Made by a program: the position numbers and the translations under genes. Source: G963666705 sp963666705 (lineage in GTDB: Bacteria > Pseudomonadota > Alphaproteobacteria > CADEGL01). Taken from it: a stretch of 64,000 nucleotides of DNA. The stretch covers positions 124,001-188,000 of the forward strand of contig CAXXKO010000009.1 of the NCBI GenBank assembly GCA_963666705.2, in the 5' to 3' direction. This document shows, piece by piece, positions 9,474 through 20,274 of this stretch. Position 1 is the stretch's first letter, and each line of letters starts with the position of its first letter. Below the pieces are notes generated by a model. The model had not been told where the DNA came from, searched no databases, and was given only the letters and a program-made list of their open reading frames with translations.

Positions 9474-10262
9474 CTAGCGGCCCTTCCACTTAGGATCGCG
9501 CTTCTCGGTGAAGGCGCGGCTGCCCTCGACGGCGTCCTCGGACTCCCAGACCTGGCGGTGCCGGGGCAGCCCGCCCGAGCGCTGGAGCGCGTGCGCCTCC
9601 GCGGCCGTGAGCGAGGGGACCCGGTCGGCTGCCGCCTTGCAGGCGGCGACGGCGAGGGGTGCCGCCGCGGTGACCCCGCTCGCCAGCTCCCGGGCCGCCG
9701 CCATCACTTCCGTCCCCGGCACGACGCGGTTGATGAGGCCGTGGCGGGCCAGCGCGGGTGCCGCCATGCGGGCACCGGTGTAGAGCATTTCGAGTGCGAT
9801 CGCGCGCGGCAGCCGGGCCAGGAGGCGCTGGATGCTGGCGGCCTCGCTGACCAGGCCCATGTTGACGTCGGAGAGGAAGAAGCTCGCATGCTCGGCCGCG
9901 ACGATCATGTCGCAGGCCAGCACCATCTCGAAGGCCGCGCCCACGCAGTAGCCGTTGACGGCCGCGATCACCGGCTTCTCCAGGTCGAAGAGGCCGCACA
10001 GCCCGGCGGCACCCCCGGGCCCGAGATCGACGTCCCAGTCGAGGTTCTCGCCCGCTGTCTCGGTCAGATCCCAGCCGGCGCTGAAGAACCGCTCCCCCGC
10101 ACCCGAGACGATGGCCACGCGCGCGTCGGCATCATCGCGGAAGGCGATGAAGGCGTCGCCCATCGCATGGCTCGTGGCCATATCGATGGCGTTGGCCTTG
10201 GGCCGGTCGATGGTGATCTCGAAGACGTGCCCCCGGCGCTCGGTACGGACGTGCTCGGACAT
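9474..10262 (-). CDS. Enoyl-CoA hydratase/isomerase family protein
   Basis: A 262-residue crotonase-fold protein expected to hydrate or isomerise an enoyl-CoA. The oxyanion-hole segments are visible as SGAGERFFSAGWDL (about 55-67) and AVNGYCVGAAFEMVLACDMIVA (about 100-120). The C-terminal FTEKRDPKWKGR is the usual family ending, so the protein is complete. Its TAG stop is part of the CTAG target duplication of the IS1182 element. It was probably the first gene of an operon with the acyl-CoA ligase at 6327-7925. Confidence 0.85.
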   Translation of the reverse strand: MSEHVRTERRGHVFEITIDRPKANAIDMATSHAMGDAFIAFRDDADARVAIVSGAGERFFSAGWDLTETAGENLDWDVDLGPGGAAGLCGLFDLEKPVIAAVNGYCVGAAFEMVLACDMIVAAEHASFFLSDVNMGLVSEAASIQRLLARLPRAIALEMLYTGARMAAPALARHGLINRVVPGTEVMAAARELASGVTAAAPLAVAACKAAADRVPSLTAAEAHALQRSGGLPRHRQVWESEDAVEGSRAFTEKRDPKWKGR

Positions 10263-10431
10263 TCACTCTCCTCTTTCATGCCGCTGTGTCGACCATTTTG
10301 TGTAGGCTACGCCCGCGGCGGCGGCAACCGCCGATGGGCCGATGCGGGACCGGGTTTGCCGCCGCGAAGCGCTTGGTGATATCGTCCAGGATATAGGCCG
10401 TTCGGCCGAAATAGGGGAAAGAGTTCCGGCG

Positions 10432-11358
10432 ATGCCAGACTCAACCACCTTCAGCCTGCCCAAGGCCACGACCGACCTAGCGCGCCTCAAGGCCAACCTC
10501 GACGAATATGGCTACTGCCTGGCGGCGGAGGCGCTCTCGCCCGGGCAGCTCGTCCGGGTCCGCGAAAGGCTCGATGAGCAGGCGACGGCCGAGCGGGCGC
10601 TCGACCTCGGCTTCGGCAACGACGTGCATATCGACGCGACCAACCAGTGGGTCGGCATGCTGATCAACAAGGGCGCGCCCTTCGTCGAGCTGGCGACCAA
10701 CCCGGTCGCCCTCGCGCTGACCTCCCACGTGCTCGGCGCCGAGCACCTGCTGTCGGTCCTCGAGGCCCACGTGGTGAACCGGGGCGGAAGCCCCATGGCG
10801 CTCCACTCCGACCAATGGTGGATGCCGTTCCCGGTGGCGCCCGACGCGGCCTATCCCCGGGTCGGCGCGATCACCCGCTCGACCGTGCCGACGGATGCGC
10901 CGGCGGCGACGGACGCCCGCATCTGGCCGCCCGCCGTCATCAACGTCATGTACATGGTCAGCGACTATACGGAGGCGAATGGCGCCACGCGCATCGTCCC
11001 GGGCAGTCACCTGTTCGGCCGCCAGCCGTCCGGCACCGTGCCCCATCCGGTGGCGACCATCGCCGCCGAGGGCGCGGCGGGCACGGCCGTGGTGTGGGAG
11101 GGGCGCACCTGGCACGCCGCGGGCCTCAACGTCACGGACGAGCCGCGCCACGGCATCACCGCCACCTATTGCGGGCCGATGTTCCGGCAGCTGACCAATT
11201 TCCCCGTCGGCACGCGCGCCGACGTGTTGCGCGGCGCCTCGCCCGAGCTCCGGCGTCTGCTGGGCTTCAAGGTCTGGTCCGATTACGGCGCCATCGACAA
11301 TATGGCGGCCGAGTTCATTGCCCGCGAGGAAGGCGCCATCGGCGAATTGCGGCCCTGA
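10432..11358 (+). CDS. Phytanoyl-CoA dioxygenase (PhyH) family protein
   Basis: About 308 residues. ATG 10432 is chosen because AGGGGAAAGAG stands just upstream and the family homology starts there. PhyH enzymes are Fe(II)/2-oxoglutarate-dependent hydroxylases. The first two iron ligands are in ALHSDQWWMP (HxD), and the distal His in GRTWHAAGLN. RIVPGSHLFGR is the family motif before the second half of the jelly roll. It is divergent from the enoyl-CoA hydratase and followed 36 bp later by an esterase. The substrate is unknown. Confidence 0.8.
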   Translation: MPDSTTFSLPKATTDLARLKANLDEYGYCLAAEALSPGQLVRVRERLDEQATAERALDLGFGNDVHIDATNQWVGMLINKGAPFVELATNPVALALTSHVLGAEHLLSVLEAHVVNRGGSPMALHSDQWWMPFPVAPDAAYPRVGAITRSTVPTDAPAATDARIWPPAVINVMYMVSDYTEANGATRIVPGSHLFGRQPSGTVPHPVATIAAEGAAGTAVVWEGRTWHAAGLNVTDEPRHGITATYCGPMFRQLTNFPVGTRADVLRGASPELRRLLGFKVWSDYGAIDNMAAEFIAREEGAIGELRP

Positions 11359-11394
11359 GCGGCCGGCCCGCCACCGTGCAAAAGAAGGATGAAG

Positions 11395-12339
11395 ATGGAT
11401 CTCGATCCCCAGGTCAAAGCACTACTCGACGAGATGAACGCGGTGGAAGGGCCGCCGCCATGGGAGCGGCCGATCGCGGACGTGAGGGCCGATTTCGACA
11501 CCATGGTGCGCTCGCGCGCCGCCCCCGGGCCAGCGGTGGCGCGCGTGGCAGATCGCGAGGCCCCGGGGCCCCACGGCCCCGTCCCGGTCCGCGTCTACTG
11601 GCCCGATTCGGCCGGCGGCGCGCCGCTCCCGGTCCTCGTCTACATTCACGGCAGCGGGTTCGTGCTCCTCGGGCACGACAACTACGACCACGTATGCCGG
11701 GCGCTCTGCCAGGGTGCTGGATGCATCGTCGTCTCGGTCGACTACCGCAAAGCGCCCGAGAACAAGTTCCCCAAAGCCGCCGACGATGCCTGGGCCGCCA
11801 CCCGCTGGCTCGCCGAGAATTGCACCGGCCTGGGAGGCGACCCCGCGCGGATCGCCGTCGGCGGCGATTCCTCGGGCGGCGGCCTCGCGGCCGTGGTGAC
11901 CCAGAAGGCGAAGGCCGAGGGCGAGCCGCCGCTGGTCTTCCAGCTCCTCGTCTACCCACTCACCGACATGCGGGACGATACGGACTCCTACCGGGCCTTC
12001 GCGGACGGGTATTCGCTGAGCGCGGACATGATGCGCTGGTTCATGGGTTGTTACCTGAACGGCGACGAGGACAAAGCGGATCCGGTGGCGTCCCCGCTTC
12101 GGGCGGAGGATATGAGCGGCCTGCCGCCGGCCCTCGTGATTACCGCGAGCCACGATCCACTTCTCGACGACGGGCGCGCATATGCCGAGAAGCTCCGCGC
12201 GGCCGGCGTGCCGGCGGAACACCTCAACTACGAAGGCTTCATTCATGGGTTCTGGAGCGCGACCGCGCGGATCGACGCCGCCGGGCAGGCTCATGCCAGG
12301 GCCTGCGACGCCCTGCGCGGGGCTTTCGGAGCGGTGTAG
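11395..12339 (+). CDS. Alpha/beta hydrolase, hormone-sensitive-lipase-like esterase
   Basis: About 314 residues. ATG 11395 is preferred over 11389 because AGAAGG (11383-11388) sits 6 bp upstream of it and directly abuts the other. The HSL-type oxyanion motif is IHGSGF (about 84-89) and the nucleophile is in GGDSSGG (Ser159). The Asp is in SHDPLLDDG, and the His in FIHGFW. Length and motif order match bacterial family IV carboxylesterases. It is probably co-transcribed with the PhyH gene; the ester substrate is unknown. Confidence 0.85.
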   Translation: MDLDPQVKALLDEMNAVEGPPPWERPIADVRADFDTMVRSRAAPGPAVARVADREAPGPHGPVPVRVYWPDSAGGAPLPVLVYIHGSGFVLLGHDNYDHVCRALCQGAGCIVVSVDYRKAPENKFPKAADDAWAATRWLAENCTGLGGDPARIAVGGDSSGGGLAAVVTQKAKAEGEPPLVFQLLVYPLTDMRDDTDSYRAFADGYSLSADMMRWFMGCYLNGDEDKADPVASPLRAEDMSGLPPALVITASHDPLLDDGRAYAEKLRAAGVPAEHLNYEGFIHGFWSATARIDAAGQAHARACDALRGAFGAV

Positions 12340-12572
12340 CCGGCTCGGCCTCGGCCGCCCATTCCCTTGCGCCGCCGGGAGTGCTATGAACTGCCGCGAA
12401 ACGCAAGCCAGTTTTGACCTTCGCCCGGCTTAGCAGGTCGGGCTGAATTCATTGCGGGAATTGGACGCCGAGCCGGGACGTGGCCCGGAAGGCCATGGTG
12501 GCTTGGCGGGATAACGCCGGCCGGCTCCTCGGATACCCGCTTCGCCCAACGAACACCGGATAGATCACCTTC

Positions 12573-14396
<1,824 letters not shown>

Positions 14397-14550
14397 GGGC
14401 CCGCCCGCCTCCACTATAATCCTTGTCCCGGGACGGTCTTTGTGGGGATGCGTTAGACCTTGCCCGGCCAGCCGATCGTCGGCCCGCCGATACTGAGCGC
14501 GGCACCGGGATTCCTCGCTGGCGCTCGGGCCTAATACGTACTCATGGAAA

Positions 14551-14715
14551 TCAATCGGGATCGGGTAACGGATCGGCGGGTGTCGCCTCGCCGGAGTCCG
14601 CCGCCTTCTTGCGTTCTTTCTCCGCCTTCTTGGCCTCCGCCCGGGCTGTCTTCTTGGCGGTTTTCGCGCGTTCGCGCTCCATGCGCTCGAATCGGTAGTT
14701 TGGTTTGCGGGCCAT
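14551..14715 (-). CDS. Small lysine/arginine-rich conserved protein
   Basis: A 54-residue protein. The start at 14715 is fixed by a GGAAAGGATC ribosome-binding site just upstream; the longer frame is unsupported. It opens MARKPNYRFERMERERAKTA and is a single charged helix rich in Lys, Arg, Glu and Ala, ending in a Pro/Asp tail. This opening recurs in short uncharacterised proteins of alphaproteobacteria. No motif tells a function; nucleic-acid or ribosome association would fit the charge but is a guess. Confidence 0.65.
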   Translation of the reverse strand: MARKPNYRFERMERERAKTAKKTARAEAKKAEKERKKAADSGEATPADPLPDPD

Positions 14716-14925
14716 TTGATCCTTTCCTTCGGTGCATCGGCAGCGGCGTGCTGGCTGTGCGGGGCGCGTGGTCCGTCCGGGCGCGTCACTGCGGCCGGGC
14801 GGTGGGCGTGGAGCGGCCATCATAGACTATTTTCGCCGGGTGTAAGGGCTCCGCGCACGAGGCCGGGTTCGCCCGTCCGCGGCGAAGGTGTAGAAGCGGG
14901 CTTTAACCGAATCGGGGAGAACATC

Positions 14926-15315
14926 ATGGCGAAGGGAAAAGAGATCATCGGTGGGCCGGTCGTCATCGGCGGCAGGACCATTACCGTGTCGCGCGCGGTG
15001 CGCGCGGGCGATTTCGTGTTCCTGACGGGCCAGGTCCCGCTCGTGGACGGGGTGCCCATGACGACCGGGGGAATCGAGGAGCAGACCCGGGTCGTCCTCG
15101 ACACGATCGGGGAGACGCTCGATATGGCGGGCTGCGCCTATGCCGATGTGGTCAAATCCATGGTCTGGCTCCGGGACCGGGCGGATTTCCCCGGGTTCAA
15201 CGCGGTCTATGGGGCGTATTTCCCCGAAGGCCCGCCGGCCCGTTCCGCGGTGGTCAGCGACCTCTTGGTCGATGTTCGGATCGAGATAGAGGTCGTGGCC
15301 TACAAGCCCCAATAG
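14926..15315 (+). CDS. RidA family protein (YjgF/UK114)
   Basis: A 129-residue protein. ATG 14926 is chosen for its upstream GGGGAGA at 14913-14919 and the family start. RidA proteins deaminate reactive enamine/imine intermediates from PLP enzymes; others act in specific catabolic pathways. The central RAGDFVFLTGQVPL and the C-terminal PPARSAVVSDLLVDVRIEIEVVAY contain the conserved Arg and Glu of the trimer-interface pocket. It lies 116 bp before the acyl-CoA operon and may or may not belong to it. Confidence 0.85.
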   Translation: MAKGKEIIGGPVVIGGRTITVSRAVRAGDFVFLTGQVPLVDGVPMTTGGIEEQTRVVLDTIGETLDMAGCAYADVVKSMVWLRDRADFPGFNAVYGAYFPEGPPARSAVVSDLLVDVRIEIEVVAYKPQ

Positions 15316-15431
15316 GCCGGGCCCGGCTGGCGCGCCAATTTCCGGGAACGCCGGTTCGCGAATCACGCTAACATGACGCCGGGTCCCGGGCAGCGGGCGG
15401 GCAAGGTGCGAACGAGGGAGGGTCGGCAAGG

Positions 15432-16916
15432 ATGGCCGAGCTGAAGCATTACCGGATGTTGATCGACGGCCAGTGGGTCGATGCCGACGGCGGCCAGTCG
15501 TTCGAAACCGTCAATCCGGCGACGGGCGCGGCCTGGGCGACGGCCCCCAACGCCAGCGCGGCGGACGTGAGCCGCGCCGTCGAGGCCGCGGACAAGGCGT
15601 TCCGCGAGGGCCCGTGGTCGCGGATGACCGCGTCCGAGCGCGGCAAGTGCCTGCGCCGGCTCGCCGATCTCCTGGCCGAGCGGTGCGAGGCGCTGGGCCG
15701 CACCGAATCGATCGATACGGGCAAGCTCTACAAGGAGACGCGCTGGCAGGCGCGCTACATCGCCGATTTCTTCCACTACAATGCCGGCCTCGCCGACAAG
15801 GTCCACGGCGACACCTTCCCCATCGACAAGCCCGACCTGTGCGTCTTCACCACGCGTGAGCCCTTGGGCGTGGTCGCCGCCGTGGTGCCGTGGAACTCCC
15901 AGCTCTTCCTCGTCGCGGTCAAGATCGGCCCGGCGCTCGCCGCCGGCAACACGGTCGTGCTCAAGGCGTCCGAGCACGCCCCTGCCGCCATGCTGGAGTT
16001 CGGCGAGCTGATCGCCGAAGCCGGCTTCCCCGACGGTGTCGTCAACATCGTGACCGGGTTTGGCGAGCCCTGCGGGCGGGCGCTGACGACGCACCCGCTG
16101 GTCGCCAGGATCAGCTTCACGGGCGGGCCCGAGACGGCGCGCCACATCGTGCGCAACTCGGCCGAGAATTTCGCCCAAGTCTCCCTCGAGCTCGGTGGCA
16201 AGTCGCCCCTGATGGTGTTCGAGGACGCGGACCTCGAAAGCGCCACCAACGGCGTCGTCGCCAGCATCTTCGGCGCCAGCGGCCAGAGCTGCGTCGCCGG
16301 CTCGCGGCTCTACCTCCATGAGAGCATCGCCGACGGGTTCCTCGACAACCTGGTCGAGCGCGCGGGCAATATCCGCATCGGCGACCCGCTCGAGGACGAG
16401 ACTCAGATGGGGCCGCTGGCGACCGAGGCGCAATTGACGCGCATCGACGCGGCCGTGGAGACGGCCGCGGGCGAGGGCGCCACCATCCGTTGCGGCGGCC
16501 GCAAGCCGCCCCAGTTCAACACCGGCTGGTATTACGAGCCGACCATCGTCGAGTGCCCGGACCAGCGCCTCCAGATCGTCGATACCGAGCTGTTCGGGCC
16601 GGTCTTGAGCGTGCTGCGCTTCCGCGACGAGGACGAGGTCATCCGCCTCGCCAATGACACCAGGTACGGCCTCGCCTCGGGCATCTTCACGCGCGACGTG
16701 GGGCGCGCCATGCGCGTGGCCAAGGCCGTGCGCGCCGGCATCGTATGGATCAACACCTACCGCATCGTCTCGCCGATCGCGGAGTTCGGTGGCTTCAAGG
16801 ACAGCGGCTACGGGCGGGAGAGCGGCTTCCAGGCGATCTACGACTACACCCGGCCCAAGGCGATCTGGCTCAACACCTCGTCCGAGCCCATCGCCGACCC
16901 CTTCGTGATGCGCTAG
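15432..16916 (+). CDS. Aldehyde dehydrogenase, NAD(P)-dependent
   Basis: A 494-residue ALDH that oxidises an aldehyde to the acid. The catalytic Cys287 is in GQSCVAGSR and the general base Glu253 in LELGGKSP. The NAD-binding segment FTGGPETAR precedes it, and ELFGPVLSVLRF lies in the C-terminal third. It is the first gene of a run of five with gaps of 3-11 bp, suggesting it feeds an acid to the downstream CoA ligase and acyl-CoA dehydrogenases. The substrate is not evident. Confidence 0.9.
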   Translation: MAELKHYRMLIDGQWVDADGGQSFETVNPATGAAWATAPNASAADVSRAVEAADKAFREGPWSRMTASERGKCLRRLADLLAERCEALGRTESIDTGKLYKETRWQARYIADFFHYNAGLADKVHGDTFPIDKPDLCVFTTREPLGVVAAVVPWNSQLFLVAVKIGPALAAGNTVVLKASEHAPAAMLEFGELIAEAGFPDGVVNIVTGFGEPCGRALTTHPLVARISFTGGPETARHIVRNSAENFAQVSLELGGKSPLMVFEDADLESATNGVVASIFGASGQSCVAGSRLYLHESIADGFLDNLVERAGNIRIGDPLEDETQMGPLATEAQLTRIDAAVETAAGEGATIRCGGRKPPQFNTGWYYEPTIVECPDQRLQIVDTELFGPVLSVLRFRDEDEVIRLANDTRYGLASGIFTRDVGRAMRVAKAVRAGIVWINTYRIVSPIAEFGGFKDSGYGRESGFQAIYDYTRPKAIWLNTSSEPIADPFVMR

Positions 16917-16924
16917 GCGTCGCC

Positions 16925-18079
16925 ATGGCCGGCCAGACCATTCACCTCGACCCGGTCGAGCTGCCGCCCGAGGCCGAGGCCATGCGCGTGAGGGTGCGCG
17001 CGTTCCTCGCGCGCGAGCGCGCGGCCGGCGGCTTCGAGCCCGGAGACCTCATGCGCCACTCGCCCGAGTTCAGCCGCAGGTGCGGGGCCGAGGGTTTCAT
17101 CGGCATGACCTGGCCGAAGGAGTATGGAGGCGGCGCGCTCAGCTTCCTCGAGCGCCACGTGGTGACCGAGGAGCTGCTGGCGGCCGGCGCGCCCGTATGG
17201 GCGCATTGGGTGGCTGACAGGCAGAGCGGGCCGGTGCTGATCCGTTTTGGCCAGGACGAGATCCGCCGCGACATCCTGCCGCGCATCGTCAAGGGCGAAT
17301 GCCATTTCTGCATTGGGATGAGCGAGCCGGATTCGGGCTCCGACCTGTTCTCCGTACGCTCCAAGGCGGACAGGGCCGACGGCGGCTGGCGCATCAACGG
17401 GCGCAAGCTGTGGACCAGCAACGCCCACCTCGCCCACTACATGATCGCCCTCCTGCGCACGGCCCCCGCGACCAAGGAGGACCGGCGTCATGGCTTGAGC
17501 CAGTTCCTGGTCCCCATGGACGCGGACGGCATCACCGTCCGCCCCGTCCCCAACCTGACCGGCGCGCACGAGTTCAACGAGGTCACCTTCGACGACACCT
17601 TCGTGCCCGCGAGCCACCTGATCGGCGAGGTTGACGGCGGCTGGAAGCAGGTGACGAGCGAGCTGTCCCACGAGCGCGCTGGGCCGGAGCGTTTCCTCGA
17701 GACCATCTTCGTGCTCTATACGCTCATCCGCGCGGCGGGGACCAGTCCGGGCGAGCGCGCGGCCGAAGGCATCGGCCGGCTGGTGGCGCAGCTCTCGACC
17801 CTGCGGCAGATGTCGGCCTCCGTCGCCGGCATGGTCCAGGCCGGCCGGCTGCGGGATGTGGAGCCGGCGCTGGTCAAGGACCTCGGCACCAATTGGGAGC
17901 AGGCCCTGCCCGACCGGGCGCGGGACTTGCTGCCGCCGGGAAACGCCGACTCGGACAACCGCGCGGCCTACGAGGCGGCGCTCCGCCACGCCACCATGAT
18001 CGCGCCCAAGCTCACCATCCAGGGCGGCACGCGCGAGATTCTGCGCGGCATCATCGCGCGCGGCCTGGGGCTGCGGTAG
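16925..18079 (+). CDS. Acyl-CoA dehydrogenase
   Basis: A 384-residue FAD-dependent acyl-CoA dehydrogenase, starting 8 bp after the aldehyde dehydrogenase. N-terminal helical domain (AEGFIGMTWPKEYGGG, about 57-72), FAD/substrate beta-domain (CIGMSEPDSGSDLFSVRSKADR, about 130) and C-terminal helices ending IQGGTREILRGIIARGLGLR are in order. The Glu in that last motif is the probable catalytic base or nearby. It may pair with the second, shorter dehydrogenase of the same operon as an unlike-subunit enzyme (inference). Confidence 0.85.
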   Translation: MAGQTIHLDPVELPPEAEAMRVRVRAFLARERAAGGFEPGDLMRHSPEFSRRCGAEGFIGMTWPKEYGGGALSFLERHVVTEELLAAGAPVWAHWVADRQSGPVLIRFGQDEIRRDILPRIVKGECHFCIGMSEPDSGSDLFSVRSKADRADGGWRINGRKLWTSNAHLAHYMIALLRTAPATKEDRRHGLSQFLVPMDADGITVRPVPNLTGAHEFNEVTFDDTFVPASHLIGEVDGGWKQVTSELSHERAGPERFLETIFVLYTLIRAAGTSPGERAAEGIGRLVAQLSTLRQMSASVAGMVQAGRLRDVEPALVKDLGTNWEQALPDRARDLLPPGNADSDNRAAYEAALRHATMIAPKLTIQGGTREILRGIIARGLGLR

Positions 18080-18090
18080 GCCGCGCGCGG

Positions 18091-20271
18091 ATGCCCGACC
18101 TCGACGCGCTGCTCTGGCCCCGGTCGATCGCCCTCGTCGGGGCCTCCCCCGATACGAGCATCATCCGGGGGCGGGTGCTGGCGGCGGTCCGGCAATACGG
18201 TTTCGCGGGGCCGATTTTCCCAGTCAGCCGCACTCATGCGGAGATCGACGGGCTCGCGTGCTACCCAAGCGTCGCCGACCTGCCGGCACCGGCCGACCTC
18301 GCCATCATCACCATCCCGTCCGCCTTCGTGGCTGAGGCGCTGGAAGCATGCGGCGAGAAGGGCGTTCGCGCGGCCGTCATCATCAGCTCGGGCTTCGCGG
18401 AAGAGGCGAGCGAGGATGGGCGGGCGCGGCAGCGCGAGATCGGCGCCATTGCCGCGAAGTACGGCATGGCCGTGTGCGGCCCCAACGCGGAAGGCTTCCT
18501 CAACACCCTCATGCCGCTCAGCGCGACCTTCAGCCCGGCGGTGACCCATCTGGACTGCACCCTGTTGCCGGGCCACGCGCGGGGCGGCGGCATCGGCGTG
18601 GTATCGCAAAGCGGCGGCGTGGGCTTCGCCTTCTACGATCGCGGCCGGCCCAAGGAGCTACGCTTCACCTACGTCGTCAGCATGGGCAACGAAGCCGGGC
18701 TCGACAGCCTCGATATGGTCGAATACCTGGTCGGCGACGCGGCGACCCAAGTGGTGCTCGTGTTCCTCGAAGGGTTCCGGGCGCCGCGCCGGTTTCCCGC
18801 CGTCGCGCGCGCCGCGGCCCGGGCGCGCAAGCCCCTCATTGTCGCCAAGATGGGCCGCTCCGAAGCCGCCGCCCGGGCGGCGGCCTCCCACACCGCGTCA
18901 TTGGCCGGCAGCTTCCGGTCCTACGAGGCCATGTTCCTCCATCACGGCGTCGTCCTCGCCGACGAGATCGACCAGATGGTCGATATCGCCGCCGGCTTCG
19001 CCTATTTCGGTGACCGGCTGCCGCGCGGCACCCGCGTGGGCGTGCTCGCGGCATCGGGGGGCGCCGCCGTGTGGCTCTCGGAAGCCTGCGCGGCCGAGGA
19101 CCTCGAGGTGCCGGCGCTCGACGCCGCGACGCGGGCCAAGATCGACGCCATGATCCCCGCCTACGGCACATCGCGGAACCCGGTGGACATCACCGCCCAG
19201 GGCGTCTTCAACCTCGGCTATGCCGGGGCGCTTGCGCTGATCGCCGCCTCGCCCATGGTCGACGCGATCGTCGTCAGCTGCTCCCTCGTCCACCCGGAGA
19301 TCATCGAGGCCGAAGCCGAGAGCCTGCGCCGGCTGGGCCGGTCGATCGACAAGCCGGTCTTCTTCATCGCCTATACCCGCGCCAGCCCACGGGCGGTGGC
19401 GCTTCTCGCCGAGGCGGGCTTCCCCTGCACGACGAGCATGCCGAACGGCGCGCGGGCCATCGCCGCCATGGCCGCGTACGGCGCCTTCCTGGAACGCTTC
19501 GCGGCCGAGGACGACGAAGATGCCGTGCCGGAACCGGCGCAGACGGCGGCGGGCGACGCCCGGCTCGACGCGGCGGGGCCCGTGCTGCCGGAATACGAAG
19601 CCATATCCCTGCTCGCGGCCTGCGGCGTGCCGGTATCGACCGGGGCGCTGGCGCACGATGCCGGCGCGGCGGTCGCGGCGGCGGCGCGTTATGACGGCCC
19701 CGTGGCGCTCAAGGTCCAGTCGCCTGGGATCCCCCACAAGACGGAGGCCGGCGCGGTGGCGTTGGGCCTCGCCACCCCGGCGGCCGTCGAGGAAGCGTTC
19801 GGGGCGGTCGTCGCCAACGCCCGCGCCTTCGATCGCCAGGCGGATATCCGCGGAGTCCTCGTCCAGCCCATGGCGGCCCCGGGCGTCGAGATGATCGTCG
19901 GCATTCATCACGACGATGATTTCGGCCCCATGCTCATGGTCGGGCTGGGCGGAATCCTGGTCGAGGTGCTCGACTATGTCGCGTTCGCCCCCGTGCCGGT
20001 CTCGCGGCCGCAGGCCGCTGTACTGCTCGGCCGCCTTCGGGGGGCCAAGCTCCTGGGTGGTGTGCGTGGCGCGCCGCCGGCGGACATGGGCGCGCTGCTC
20101 GACTTGCTGGTCGCGCTCTCGCGCTTCGCGGCCGCACATGGCGAGCGCCTGGCGACGGTGGACCTGAACCCGGTCATCGTCCATGCGCGGGGCGAGGGGC
20201 TGACCGTCGTCGATGCGCTCATCGTCAAGCGATCGGCGGGCACCAATCAAGGACAGGGGGAGAGAGCTTGA
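18091..20271 (+). CDS. ADP-forming acyl-CoA synthetase (acetate--CoA ligase type, fused subunits)
   Basis: A 726-residue fusion of a CoA-binding Rossmann domain (RSIALVGASPDTS, near residue 11), succinyl-CoA-synthetase-like domains and a C-terminal ATP-grasp domain. It would make an acyl-CoA from acid, CoA and ATP, giving ADP and phosphate. The phosphohistidine is expected in ASHTASLAGS (about 268). ATP-grasp features PVALKVQSPGIPHKTEAGAV and VDLNPVIV are visible. The usual GPNC site reads GPNAEG here, so the Cys is replaced by Ala. It starts 11 bp after the acyl-CoA dehydrogenase. Confidence 0.85.
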   Translation: MPDLDALLWPRSIALVGASPDTSIIRGRVLAAVRQYGFAGPIFPVSRTHAEIDGLACYPSVADLPAPADLAIITIPSAFVAEALEACGEKGVRAAVIISSGFAEEASEDGRARQREIGAIAAKYGMAVCGPNAEGFLNTLMPLSATFSPAVTHLDCTLLPGHARGGGIGVVSQSGGVGFAFYDRGRPKELRFTYVVSMGNEAGLDSLDMVEYLVGDAATQVVLVFLEGFRAPRRFPAVARAAARARKPLIVAKMGRSEAAARAAASHTASLAGSFRSYEAMFLHHGVVLADEIDQMVDIAAGFAYFGDRLPRGTRVGVLAASGGAAVWLSEACAAEDLEVPALDAATRAKIDAMIPAYGTSRNPVDITAQGVFNLGYAGALALIAASPMVDAIVVSCSLVHPEIIEAEAESLRRLGRSIDKPVFFIAYTRASPRAVALLAEAGFPCTTSMPNGARAIAAMAAYGAFLERFAAEDDEDAVPEPAQTAAGDARLDAAGPVLPEYEAISLLAACGVPVSTGALAHDAGAAVAAAARYDGPVALKVQSPGIPHKTEAGAVALGLATPAAVEEAFGAVVANARAFDRQADIRGVLVQPMAAPGVEMIVGIHHDDDFGPMLMVGLGGILVEVLDYVAFAPVPVSRPQAAVLLGRLRGAKLLGGVRGAPPADMGALLDLLVALSRFAAAHGERLATVDLNPVIVHARGEGLTVVDALIVKRSAGTNQGQGERA

Positions 20272-20274
20272 GCC

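Noticed and set aside
14716..14925. Longer N-terminus for the RidA protein (70 extra codons)
   Set aside because: The extension lacks homology, and a GGGGAGA site precedes ATG 14926.
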